Below, piece after piece: positions 53,914-64,000 of a stretch of DNA of 64,000 nucleotides. Each line of letters begins with the position of its first letter. Positions within the stretch are counted from its first letter, which is position 1. The stretch spans positions 62,001 to 126,000 of the forward strand of contig JBBHKE010001496.1 in NCBI GenBank assembly GCA_037447655.1. Direction: 5' to 3'. The stretch is from Zygnema cylindricum. Lineage: Eukaryota; Streptophyta; Zygnematophyceae; Zygnematales; Zygnemataceae. The notes under the pieces are model-generated. The model saw only the letters and a program-made list of their open reading frames with translations, did no database searches and was not told the origin of the DNA. A program made the position numbers and the translations under genes.

Positions 53914-55527
53914 GTCAAAATCAGATTTGAGTCAAAAAAAAATGATGACTTTGAGCTTCCTTACTATTTAGGTTTCTCAAAACATGATAATCCTACAGGT
54001 ACAAAACAGACAGAGGAGGAACCAGCTATGGAACCTCAAGTGACAACTCAACCAGAGGCGAAAGACATGGTGGAAATTAAACTGAAACCAATGGAAAGGG
54101 GAGAAATCATTAGAAAAAATCCACCGTACCCATCTATTCTAGTTACAAATTTTGAAGGAGGAAGGCAAAACAACAAAAGGTTACAAGAAAAACAAGTTAA
54201 CAACAAGGTAACAAAACTGTCTCACTTTGATGAACCTTAAACCTATGGAGAGGCAATGAACTGTCCAGAGAGGAACCTATAGATTACATCCATTAATGAG
54301 GAAATGGTCTCAATTATAGCGGTCGATATTGGGAGTTGGTGGACTAACCACCTGACCGAAAGCCAATCGGGTGTAAGTGGATATTTTAATTGAAACTAAT
54401 CCCAAATCACACCATTGAGCGCTACAAGGATACTGGGCAAAGGATTTACCCAGAAAGAGAAAATCAACTACGAGGAAACATTTGCCCGGTCGTCCGCTTC
54501 CCCTCCGTCCATATTCTTCTCAATATGGCGGAAGTAGAAGACAAGGAGATGCACCAGATGGATATTAAGACGGCCTTTCTGCATGGAGAACTAGAAGAGG
54601 AAATTTTTATGCGACAACCTAAAGGATTTGTGGTGCAAGGGGAGGGGAGCAAGGTATGCCGATTGATCACTTCTCTATATGGACTAAAACAACCACCTCG
54701 ACAATGGAACAAGAACCTCGATGGGTTTTTTACAAATTTATGATACATCCGGATCAGCTCAGATCACTCCATTTATCTGTTACAAGATGAAAAGGAATAT
54801 TTTTTATAGCAATTTATGTTGATGATTTGCTTGTGTTGAGTAAGTCAATCGATAAAATTAATAAACTGAAAATGGATCTAAAAGGTGGATTTGAGATGAA
54901 AGATATGGGGGAGGCAAGATACATTTTGGGAATTCAAGTAAAAAAGACGGGGATAGAAGGATAATCAGACTAACTCAGAAGGAGGCTATTGGGAACATGT
55001 TGGAAAAATTCCAGATGAACAAGGCTAATAGTTGTACAACACCTAAGGAGCTAAAAAAGGGAAGAGAGGGGAGTATGGAAGAAGGAGTAATAATTTTGGA
55101 TGATGAATTAGGTTCTGAAGAGCACAAGTTCATACAGACTATTCTTTACGGACAAGTAGTTGACAACTTAATCTATTTTATGAATTGTACCCAACTAAAC
55201 TTGGCTGCAGCTATAAGAGTGTTGCGCAAAAGTCTGAATGCTCCCACTAAAAAAGATTGGGAGGCAGCTAAGAGAGTCCTTAGATATCTCATAGGAACTA
55301 GGGATCTATGGTTGCACTTGGGCGGGAACAATACTGACATCACCACTTGGAGTGATGCTAATTATGGGGATGCTCCTATGAGGAGATGTACTTCTTAATA
55401 TGTGATGTATGTGAGAGATAGGGCTTGCTACTATAACTACAAACACCAAAAGGTTATTGCTCATTCCACCATGGAGGCTGGGTATATGGCCTCTTGTTTG
55501 GATGTGAAAGAATTGATGTTGCACCAA
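53914..55527 (+). pseudogene. Copia I2 linker, reverse transcriptase and RNase H
   Basis: 54,028-54,240 is the acidic linker. RT: VVRFPSVHILLNMAE and MDIKTAFLHGELEEEIF at 54,480-54,610, LITSLYGLKQPPRQW to 54,715, then the box YVDDLLVLS at about 54,817-54,843 in a shifted frame. RNase H: 54,997-55,398 with TTWSDANYGDAPMRRCTS, ending in a stop; STMEAGYMAS follows at about 55,465. The sequence departs from copia after VKELM at about 55,520. Confidence 0.82.
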
Positions 55528-57464
55528 AAAGTCGGCTCCAATGTAATTCTTCTAATTTAATGTGCATCTTGAATGTCGACCGTTCATGTGTATATTGCAC
55601 AAAATGCTTTGTGCGTACATATATTCATCATGTTCTATGTCCAACTTTGTAGTTTCATTACGTTAAATGACATTTCTCCACCGTAAATCTTTACTACGGA
55701 TTCACGCCACGTATTTGTAACGATTCTTCTTCATCAAGTAGATAGACACGACCGCTATTGCGGGTAGTAAAAATTGAGTAGGACTGAGGATCAAATCATG
55801 GTCACTCAAGCCTTTTTGATAATGACTACGTTTCTCCTCTAACCCTGTCACACTGACTACGAAGGTGGCAGCCATGGTTTCTCTCTCCCTCCTAGCGTAG
55901 AATCAACTGTTCAAAAGAGATAGAATCAATTGTTCAAAAGAAATAGAAATTAGTTTATTCTTTTCAACAGTGGGAGGGGTTAGATGATAAAAATGCCAAA
56001 TCTTTTATTTATTTGTGAACTAATTTTGTACATAAAACGTAAAAAGGGATTGTATTTTCACGATTATCAAAAGAGTAGATGAAACAACTAAAAGATTTTG
56101 GCGAACCCCTTAGTAAAATGGACAACAAATTTTCATCACACAAGTGGACTCTAATCATTTCACACTTCTCAAGGTGATATCGACAATACTTATTGTAACA
56201 GTTATAAAAGATCGAACTTGTTTATAAAAGGCTCTCTAAGGTTTTAGAATACAAAGTTTTGAATTTGGTAGATGTCCGAAAAAGAATCGCACGAATTAGA
56301 GTTGTATTTAAAAAGTTATAGCGGTTGGTGTATCTAGGCAACAACGCCAGGTCAAAATAATAAGTGAGTGTTCGTTGTCGCGGGTCGCGGTCAATTTAAT
56401 GGCGTAGTTTAAAGCGAACGGTTTATACAGTATTAGACGAATCAGCAAGTAATTTGGTACGCGTGATGGATCGTTTCGTACAGTTTTTGTACGAAAAGTT
56501 ATAGTCTTATTATGTAAATTACGTTGGTAGTTTCGCGCGTGACATTTGTGACGCGCGTACGTGTGAAGTCGCGTTTCGATTCACACGCATTTTTGTACCT
56601 AACTAATAAGAAGTGAAAGGTAACATCTGATTGATTAAAAAATTCTACGTAGTTAGCCAAAGATTTCGCATAATAGTCGTAGCTGATCAATGAATGGCCA
56701 AGGTGAAAACCTGTTCAAGGGAGCTGTGACTATGACCTGCCTGGTCAAGGGCAATGATGGATAAATAGTGAATTCGAAAAGAAGAGTAAGCATCTTTTCC
56801 TTTGGAAAAATTGGTGGAAATTCGTGTTGATATTAGTCATGAGCAAAAAATACAAAAACGCAGTAACGTCATTTTGCATTGGGATGATGACGTCTCCTAT
56901 GACGTGGCCCCATAATTTTTCAAAACTAAACAAATGTTGGATTAGAAATTTCCAATTGTAAAAGTCATGTTCTTGAAACTTATGTACTGAGTTTCACACG
57001 GCCGAAGTTGTGGGCCCATAACCTAATACGTTAGCGGCCATAACAAAAGATAAAAAATTAAAACAAAAGAACAAGAAAGTGTACAAAGTACATAAAGGGG
57101 ACAAAAAGACGGTAAGGACAATAAAAATTGTTGTAAAACTTAAGTTCAATATTTGAATGAAGTAAATTTACAATGGTGAGTCGTTTGAGTTTTATATATG
57201 AACTCATGCGTGTAAAACACACTATACAATAATGGAGGTACAACCAAATCTAGGTACTTCAGATAAGTGGAGGTACGACTAAAATAGGTGTATCTAAAAG
57301 GTGGAGGTAGGATTAGTTTAGAAAGATTCCAAGAGTTAGTGGGAATTTTTCTTCGCTAAAGAATAATGTGTACAAAGAAGGTACAACAAATACATAACAC
57401 TAATTAAAGTATGATACTTAGGACCTAGTGTTTCTAGGACTTTATAATTATCAAGGTAAAACTA
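55528..57464. other. Unassigned AT-rich sequence with LTR-like piece
   Basis: No open frame above about 65 codons and no family I can name. At about 55,780-55,890 the minus strand reads GAGAGAAACCATGGCTGCC, recalling the GAGAGAG...CCATGGCTGCC stretch of the F, H and I2 LTRs, so a worn antisense LTR piece is likely. GTAC-rich stretches around 56,455-56,495 also recall LTR DNA. No tandem repeat or RNA gene seen. Confidence 0.4.
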
Positions 57465-57655
57465 TCGAAAACATAGTGGTTTCAAAAGAAAAATCGAATG
57501 TCGATATTCGCTGAATTCCAATAAAAAGTTTTTTCTAAAGTCATACAACTTCAATACCTGCCATAATTGAAAGTGGTTGTAAACATGTTAACTAAGGCAT
57601 TACCTGCTCCAAAATTGGCGTATTGCAAACAACCATGTGGTCTAAGAGACTAAGA
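57465..57655 (+). pseudogene. Copia RNase H C-terminal remnant
   Basis: Plus-strand remnant: KVIQLQYLP, then NMLTKALPAPKLAYCKQPCGL and a stop at about 57,650. This is the conserved copia C-terminus. About 20 bases later ATGGGGAGAA forms a polypurine tract. Upstream codons (SNVDIR) fit the KHIDIRFHF block but are damaged. The rest of the element is not recognisable. Confidence 0.7.
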
Positions 57656-57677
57656 GTTCAAAGTGTATGGGGAGAAT

Positions 57678-58091
57678 TGTTTTTAAACTATGAAATCTCG
57701 GTGAGTGATTTGTGAGAGAGGGCGATGCGACAATCTCGTCCCAAAGGCAGCGATGACCAGCGACGAAGTGGCATCACCACTATTGTGACAACAAGGTCAC
57801 AATTTTCCACGAGTCAGTCAAAGAAAGAAAAACACCAAAGGTGTTTGTATGATCCAATCTGAAACGCTACGATACATCCTAGAACTTGAAAACAACGCGG
57901 ATTTGACAGACATACCACATGAAGATTTGGATATTGTCGAACAAACATTCTATTGGCGTAGGTGAATACAAGGTCACTTTTGGCGTTATAAAAGTATTGG
58001 CATTTAAAGTAGACAGTCTTGAATGTTCACCAAGTACATTGTCGTACATTTTGTCGTAGTTAGAGAAGCACAGTTCAGTGTGGGACAAACC
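57678..58091 (+). repeat. Partial LTR interrupted by element E
   Basis: It begins TGTTTTTAAACT directly after the polypurine tract of the RNase H remnant, so it is the start of that element's 3' LTR. It runs about 414 bp until element E starts at 58,092. The five bases before E are AAACC; their partner lies beyond the window. Confidence 0.55.
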
Positions 58092-59300
58092 TGTTGCTCT
58101 ACAACCACAGTTGCACGAGGAGGACCAGCAGTAGTAGTGGAAGTAGACATGGAAAACATCAAAAGCTATCAAGCACCTACTCAACAGCCAACTTTCAGCT
58201 TACACAAATATGACTCAAAAGGCCAATATGCCTCAAATTTCTCACACTGATACACAAAAGAGTAAACTGATAATTCCCAAAATTGCAGTCCAAATGAACT
58301 AGTAAACCATAAGATATGACTCCTAGATGTTTCCCAAAAACTGCCCTTAAAATGTCATAATCCCAAAACTGGATGATACAAAATTGTCTAAGTCCTAAAC
58401 TATATATTCACAGTGAGTATCTACTAGTCCCACTAACACGGGTGACTGTACAACAGTACTTTCCTCACTAACAACAAAGTATCCAGCTTGTACTTTACTG
58501 TACCATGAGTAACTCCAAAAAACCTAATTACTACATGCCGCTAAATGAACAATGTAACATTCTTAATTAATTCGCTAAACGTTAAAGTATTGTTTTCCAA
58601 ATATTTACAGATATTGTCCGTACAATTAATGTTGCCGATCCTTAGTCAACATCAGCCGCAAAAGTCCAGATGAATGTTGATTGGATGGTACGAACGTCCT
58701 GTGTGCATACGGCGCACTCAGTCACTGTGGTCCCCGCTTTAATCGCGTCCGTCAAATCTTTCTCGTGTCAACGATATTTCTTTGATTCCGTACGGTACAC
58801 TCCGAGATGTCCGGCTCGGTCGCCGCCTGTCAGATTCATCGAAACCGTTCGTATGATTTTTGACACGTGTATTTGGATGTTGGCGTGACCCCGAATACCT
58901 GCATTAACTTCTCTTGTCAATTTGTGGTCCCACGTGAATCACGTTTTGTGGTCCCAGGTGAATCGGTTCCATTGGCACGAATTCAATCAATGATCGTAGA
59001 GTCGAACTGTACCATATATTTCCGGAATAACCGGTTCAAATTCCGTTCTTCCAATCTGGGGAATCCAATCGTCTCTTGTGTGACGCGTGTAACTGATTGT
59101 CGGCGCCACTCCGTAAAACCTGCATACGTCTTTCTTGCCGACGTGCGTCCCTGTAAAAGAACAATACACTCTATTGTACTTTTGCTACTGTAATACTAAT
59201 TAAGGTAAGTACTACAACAGACTAGTTGTAAAATATTCTAAGTTATTTAAGTCTCTTCTCACAACCTTATCTACTGAAATAAAGATTTCCAATTACAACA
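58092..59300 (-). repeat. 3' LTR of E
   Basis: TGTTGCTCTACAACC to ATTACAACA on the plus strand, 1209 bp. The inner side has the minus-strand purine tract AAAGATTTAGGGGAG immediately before TGTTGTAATTGG. 58,092-58,770 aligns with 63,332-64,000. Its gag start region (MSTSTT...) lies within the LTR near 58,150. Confidence 0.9.
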
Positions 59301-59313
59301 CTCCCCTAAATCT

Positions 59314-60420
59314 TTAGACTTAGTTACTCACTTAGTCCAATGGCTTTTTGCAAAAATGCAACTTAGGAGGAAGAAGGGCTTTAGTTAACATGTTAGCCAC
59401 CATCTCCTCATCCGGTAAATAACACAATTTAATCACTTTTGCAAGCACTTTTTCTCTGACAAAGTGTAGTGTAACATCTATGTGTTTGCTTTTAAAATGA
59501 TGACTGGGGTTAGAGGCAATGGCAATAGCTGACTGGTTGTCACACCAGATAGACTGAGGACCTGTTTGCAAATACTCAAGTTCTTGTAAAATAGACTTAA
59601 CCCATAAGAGCTCTTTGAGGGCGAAAGCTGCTGCCATGTATTTTGACTCCATTGTGGATTGAGCTGTAACCTTTCGTGGTTTGCTACTCCAGCAGCAAGT
59701 TCCATCTCCAATCTTAAGAAAAAAACTGGTTGTAGATTTACGGCTTGGCATGTCTCCATAGCTAGCGTTGCTCCACGTCTGTATTTTCACTTCTCCTCCT
59801 CCGAGTACAAGCTTAAGATTTCGAGTTCCTTCAAGATATCTCAACACCCTTTTTGCTGCTTCTGAGTCTGCCTTTTTAGGATTCTGCAGACTTGTACTCA
59901 AGACCCCAATAGCGGTTGTGATATTCGGTCTCGTACAGTTCATAAAATATATAAGACTTCCAACTACCTGTCTATATGGCTTTGAAGCCATAAACTCCTC
60001 CTCCTCTGACTCTAGACTCTCACACACCATTATGCCTGAATCTAAATCCATTCTTTCCAATTTCTTCTTGAATTTCATGGGAGTTATAGATCCCTTTGCA
60101 TCTTTCATTTCAAATCTTTCCAGCATGTTACCTATTGCTTCTTTATGTGTCAACATAACCAGCCTCTTGTTTCTGTCTCTTTCCACCTGTATTCCTAAGA
60201 TATACTTGGCCTCACCGAGGTCCTTCATCTCGAACCTAAGCCTTAAAGCCGCTTTAATGCGGTTTATTTCATCCATTGACTTACGTATTACTAATAAGTC
60301 ATCCACATATACAACAATGTTTTTAGTATCCCATCCTCCCCTTGTAAGACATTTACAGAATGATCTAAGCTAATTCTCTTAAAACCTAGCCCAGTCAAAA
60401 ACTCATCTAACTTCAAATTC
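59314..60420 (-). pseudogene. pol: Copia E reverse transcriptase C-half and RNase H
   Basis: 59,332-60,306 is open for 324 codons. Just before its nominal start the codons for VVYVDD complete the RT box YVDDLLVIRKS, so the catalytic motif is intact; a frame change near 60,320 separates it from the N-half. RNase H: TWSNASYGDMPSRKSTT (Asn replaces the catalytic Asp of SDASYGD), STMESKYMAAA (Lys replaces part of EAEY). Tail: DEEMVANMLTKALLPPK. Confidence 0.87.
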
Positions 60421-60455
60421 CACTGAAGCGGGGTTTGATTCAGCCCATACAAAGA

Positions 60456-60848
60456 TTACATCAATTTACACACTAATTCTTCCTTTCCTTTTTCTACATA
60501 CATTTCCGGTTTCTTCATATAAATGGTTTCTTCTAACTCTCTATGCAAGAAGGCCGTTTTAACATCCATTTTATGTATTTCCATATTCTTTATAGCGGCT
60601 AGACTTAGCAAAATTCTGACAGTGGGAAATCTGACTACTGGGGAGAAGGTTTTTTCAAAGTCAATACCTTCTTTTTGATTGTACCGTTTGGCCACTAGTC
60701 TGGCATTATACCTTTCAATGGTGTTTTCCGAGTTCAGCTTCACCTTGAATACCCATTTGCTGCTGATGGCTTTTCTGCCTGGGAGAAGATCCACCAGCTC
60801 CCATGTCTGTGCCTCCATAATAGACTTTACGTCATCGTTTTCCGCCAC
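60456..60848 (-). pseudogene. pol: Copia E reverse transcriptase N-half
   Basis: 130 codons with TWELVDLLPGRKAISSKWVFKVKLN, ERYNARLVAKRYNQKEGIDFEKTFSPVVRF (motifs at residues 14-75) and MDVKTAFLHRELEE at about 98-112. The stop at 60,456 comes just before the SLYGLKQ block. In phase with neither the linker nor the C-half without frame changes. Confidence 0.85.
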
Positions 60849-60872
60849 GATCCATTGATTTCTCTCAGGTAA

Positions 60873-61274
60873 TCAGAAGGCCTCCTTGATCGTTAGAGGC
60901 TCCTCTGTAGTTGTAGAGAAAGCAAAGTGAGAGCTTGCTTGCAGACGGTTGCTAGATCTCTTTCCCCCCGGAAATTTGTGAGGCTGAAATCGTCGAAAAC
61001 CTCTGATTTTTCTGTTTTGTTTTAACTGTAACTTGAGATGGTACTGGCTGTGTAGCAGTTTTTCCGCCTGAGGTATTGCTTGTGGTGAAGCATCTTGTGA
61101 AGGCACCACAGGAACAGAAGGAAGAGGTGTCCCACTTGCCGATGGAAAGAAGACTCGGTGTGTATGGCGAAAAATGACATATTCTTGCTTTTCCTTTGCC
61201 TGTTGATCTGGCACTTTGAAAAGGTCAACCGAATCCTGTTCATCTTTAATTTGGATCTTCCTATAGATATTCAC
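60873..61274 (-). pseudogene. Copia E integrase-RT linker
   Basis: 133 codons, charged at the start (IKDEQDSVDLFKVPD), then Pro/Ser/Gln-rich, ending HKFPGGKRSSNRLQ as in copies G and D. It is a spacer with no catalytic motif. Confidence 0.7.
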
Positions 61275-62067
61275 TTATTGTTTCTCAAATAAAAACCTCT
61301 ATATCATTTCGCATTATCATCATACCCCATGAAAATCCCAGGTAAGCCTTTAGCTTTCATTTTCCATCTATCCTGTGAAGTATCTAAAAAAAAACACTTG
61401 CTGCCAAAGATCTTAAAGTGACTAACATCAGGTTTTTCTCGTGTCCAAAGCTCATAAGGTGTAGTGCTAACAGATCTAGAAGCAATTCTATTTTTAATTT
61501 AAACAGCACAGTTAAGTGTTTCAGACCATAAATTAAAATCTAGCCCTTTATCTGCCAACATGGACCGAGCACTCTATGTTACTCTTCTATTTAATCTCTC
61601 AGAAACACCATTCTGTTCCAGTGTATATGGAACTGTAAGATTGTGACAAATACCTTGCTGAATGAGAAATTTTTGAATTCCTTTGACGTTTATTCTCGCC
61701 CGTTGTCCGATCTCAACGCTAATATTGGAACTCCATGAAGCTTTTCCGCCTATGCTTTTTAGTGTTTGAAGTGAGTAAACACTTCACTTTTCTGTTGCAT
61801 GAAGTAAACTTTGGTGTACCTCGAGTAGTCATCTGTAAATGTGACCATGTCTGTTTTGTGTGGAAATGGCAATTTGTGGATCTTGCCAAGTGAACAACCA
61901 TCACATGATTTTATACGATGAGAGGTGAGAGAAACTCCATCAACTTTTCCCGAATTCACCATTTTCTTTAGACTATCATAATTCATGTGTCCTAATCTTT
62001 TATGCCAAAACTCATTATCAGATTGGACACTGGAGTAGAGTACATCATTTTCCTTATATTCACCCAT
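61275..62067 (-). pseudogene. Copia E integrase with core deletion
   Basis: 61,759-62,067 has EFWHKRLGHMNYDSLKK and CDGCSLGKIHKLPFPHKTD, then jumps straight to MVTFTDDYSRYTKVYF. The block with the first catalytic Asp (the TDVWGP region of other copies) is therefore deleted, about 30-40 residues. The rest, with stops, continues to about 61,275, including a TPYELWT-like and a VSHFKIFGSKCFFL-like block at 61,390-61,450. Confidence 0.82.
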
Positions 62068-62076
62068 GTCCCTCTT

Positions 62077-62430
62077 TTACATTTTGCTAGCATCTCTAGT
62101 TCCTGTTACTGCTACTTTTCCTTTCTTGCTAACAACCTGTCTACCTCCTTTAAGAATGACTTCAAAGCCTTTGCTCTCCACTAATGATGTGGAGAAAATA
62201 TTTTTTCTTAAGTATCGAACATACAAAACATTATCAAGAGTTCTCTCTACCGACTTTCCCACCACATCTACCATTAAAGATACATCACTCTGAGCTGAGG
62301 TTTTAACACTCATCCCACAAGCATAGTATATACTCTTTGGAGGCGTTTGCTGCAGATTTGTAAAAGTCGCCTTGTTCTAGCACATGTGGGCCGATGCTCC
62401 CGTGTCTATGATCCATCCTGCATCCTTGGG
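62077..62430 (-). pseudogene. Copia E protease
   Basis: The minus strand at about 62,375-62,415 reads GWIIDTGASAHMC, an intact protease active site, followed by a stop. 62,077-62,313 is the C-terminal part with NVLYVRYLRKNIFSTSLVESKGFEV, the usual copia lead-in to the GAG-pre-integrase. The broken frame means no protease from this copy. Confidence 0.8.
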
Positions 62431-63331
62431 ACCCTCCATTGCTGCTTCCATAGCAAATACCTCCGCTTCCTCTTACTCATTGAAGCTCAAAGACTCATCT
62501 GCATCAGTTGCAGAAGTTGAAAAGGGAGTATTTCCACGAGTAAGATTTCCAGAAAAACGTCTGTGATATTGGCTTTGCTGCCAACCTTGTCTGTATAAAC
62601 CTGTCTCATTAGCCTTTTTCAGCTTAGGACAATACATGTATCCATGACCCTTCTTAGAACAATAGAAACAAGCAGTAGATGATTGTCTATTTGGCCTCTG
62701 GTTAAACTGATTCCTATTCTGATTAAACTACGCTTTTTGGTCAAAGTCTTTTGCAAAATCTTCAACATTTCCTTCTCTTTCAAAGTGTTTAGTATTAGAC
62801 TCTTCCTCCAATATAAGATTATATGCTAATTGAAACGACCAACTAGCTTTATTATGACTCTTTAATTGAGCAGACACACCTTTCATGCTACTAGGAAGTC
62901 CTCTAATAAGCAAAGTTGCCCGCCGAAACTCAGGAAATGACCCCCTTGCAGAAGAGTGTGCATCAATAAGTGCACGAAAATTGTCACAGTACTCGACCAA
63001 AGTTCCCCCCGAGTATTTGCACCCCCAATTTTTTCCAGCCACCAAGAGCTCCTCTTGGACATTCGCTCTCTCAAAAGCGGATTTTAGTGATGTCCAAATC
63101 TCCTTTGCCTTCTTCATTTAGGCGAGACATGACCAGATTTTCTGAAATACAAAGAATTAGATTGTTCCTTGCCATTGAATTATTTTTTGCCCAACTTGGA
63201 TCTGGTTGATCAAGGGAGCCATCCAAGACCCCCAATAAGTCAGCAACTTCAAAGAAGATTCAACCATCGACGCCCAATACGCATACTTTTGGCCATTGAA
63301 GATAGGAATTCTTGATGAATGGCCCATAATC
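62431..63331 (-). pseudogene. gag: Copia E gag with zinc knuckle
   Basis: Knuckle CFYCSKKGHGYMYC at about 62,625-62,670 is a perfect CX2CX4HX4C. 62,728-63,117 (129 codons) is the Gag helical region (VEYCDNFRALIDAH, PEFRRATLLIRGLPSSM). From 63,118 the frame is broken, and the N-terminus reaches the LTR at 63,331, where MGHSSRIPIFNG-like codons overlap the primer site. Confidence 0.8.
63319..63331 (-). other. Primer-binding site of E
   Basis: On the minus strand GATTATGGGCCAT follows the LTR end AATAACA. It differs from the F and H site by one early base and then diverges after GGGCC, but it keeps the anticodon-arm complement TTATGGGCC. Confidence 0.6.
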
Positions 63332-64000
63332 TGTTATTCTACAACCACCGCTGTTGCAGGAGGACCAGGAGTAGTAGTGGAAGTAGACATGGAAAACAAC
63401 AAAAACTATCAAACAACTACTTAACAACCAACTTTTAGCTTACACAAAATATGACTCAAAAGGCCAATATACCTCAAAATTTCTCACAGTGATAAACAAT
63501 AGAGTAAACTAACAATTCCCAAAATTGTAGCCTAATATGACTCCTAAAAGTTTCCCAAAAACTGCCCTTAAAATGTCACAATCGTAAAACTGGATGATAG
63601 AAATTTGTCTAAGTCCTAAACCATATACTCACAGTGAGTATCTGCTGGTCACACTAATACGGGTGACTCTACAACAGTACTATTCTGACTAACGACAAAG
63701 TATGTAGTCTATACTTTACTGTACCGTGAGTACCTCCAAAAACCTAATTACTACATACCGCTAAATGAATTGTGAAACACTATTAATTAATTCGCTAAAG
63801 GTTAACTTATTGTTTTCCAAATATTTACAGATATTGTCTGTACAATTAATGTTGCCGATTCTTAGTCAGCAACAGCCGCAAAAGTGCAGATGAATATTGG
63901 TTCGATGGTACGAACGTTCTGAGTGCGTACGGCGCACTCAATCATTGTGGTCTGCGCTTTAATCGCGTCCGTCGAATCTGTCTCGTATCAACGATATTCC
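63332..64000 (-). repeat. 5' LTR of E, cut by the window end
   Basis: TGTTATTCTACAACC onward, matching 58,092-58,770. Gag ATG at 63,387-63,389 (MSTSTTTPGPPATAVVVE) lies inside the LTR and runs into a stop two codons before its end. About 540 bp of the LTR should lie beyond the window. Confidence 0.87.

Larger units (their letters stand above)
50460..55527 (+). mobile_element. Copia element I2, decayed and 3'-truncated
   Basis: LTR 50,460-51,482, primer site, gag, protease, integrase, RT and most of RNase H, then the sequence stops being copia at about 55,527. The 3' LTR is missing, so no target duplication can be tested. It has many stops and frame changes and is older than F and H, to which it is distantly related. 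Confidence 0.85.
58092..64000 (-). mobile_element. Copia element E, 5' LTR running off the window
   Basis: Minus-strand Ty1/copia: 3' LTR 58,092-59,300, RNase H and RT 59,332-60,848, linker 60,873-61,274, integrase 61,275-62,067, protease 62,077-62,420, gag to about 63,331, 5' LTR from 63,332. The visible LTR parts are very similar. It is a relative of G. Stops, frame changes and an integrase deletion make it defective. Confidence 0.9.

Overview
The window is repeat-dense nuclear DNA from a eukaryote, most likely a streptophyte (green plant lineage, possibly a charophyte-grade alga). I see no host gene, rRNA or tRNA gene. The lineage call rests on three things: a Ty3/gypsy element carrying a C5-cytosine DNA methyltransferase (known from charophyte retrotransposons, and independently from dinoflagellate ones), copia primer-binding sites complementary to the anticodon arm of plant-type initiator tRNA-Met, and TTTAGGG motifs in the satellite. 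This is inference; a database search would settle it.

Layout. 1-12,384: a large minus-strand Ty3/gypsy element (LTR about 1.39 kb). In its own reading order it carries a long proline-rich gag, two zinc knuckles, aspartic protease, a DNMT3-like C5 methyltransferase, reverse transcriptase, RNase H, integrase and a C-terminal PHD-like zinc finger. It is broken by single in-frame stops and two frame changes, and its 5' LTR is cut at 12,384. 12,385-18,663: fragments of minus-strand Ty1/copia elements inserted into one another, plus one inverted LTR piece. 18,664-20,631 and 40,501-42,510: one tandem satellite split by a copia insertion. 20,632-40,500: a minus-strand copia element (called G here) inserted in the satellite with a 5-bp duplication ATAAA. 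G was itself entered by a solo LTR (20,919-22,167, CTAAG), a plus-strand copia F (23,185-29,604, AGTTC) and its relative H (33,313-39,756, GTGAA). 42,511-43,364: a solo LTR at a point where the satellite changes orientation. 43,365-49,035: satellite in reverse orientation. 49,036-49,891: satellite forward again. 49,892-55,527: two decayed plus-strand copia copies. 55,528-58,091: unassigned sequence with a copia 3' remnant. 58,092-64,000: a minus-strand copia element (E) whose 5' LTR runs off the window.

The copia families share an architecture: the gag start codon lies inside the LTR, the LTR ends in CA, and it is followed directly by a primer site of the form GGTTATGGGCCCACC, the complement of the initiator tRNA-Met anticodon arm. 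Their LTRs also share clusters of GTAC cores, and the plus-strand families carry an antisense tRNA-like block.

The most notable item is the gypsy element that encodes both a DNA methyltransferase (writer) and a PHD-like finger (possible chromatin reader) fused to the integrase polyprotein. The four perfect target-site duplications give a clear order of events: satellite, then G, then the solo LTR, F and H. F LTRs differ more than H LTRs, so F is older than H.
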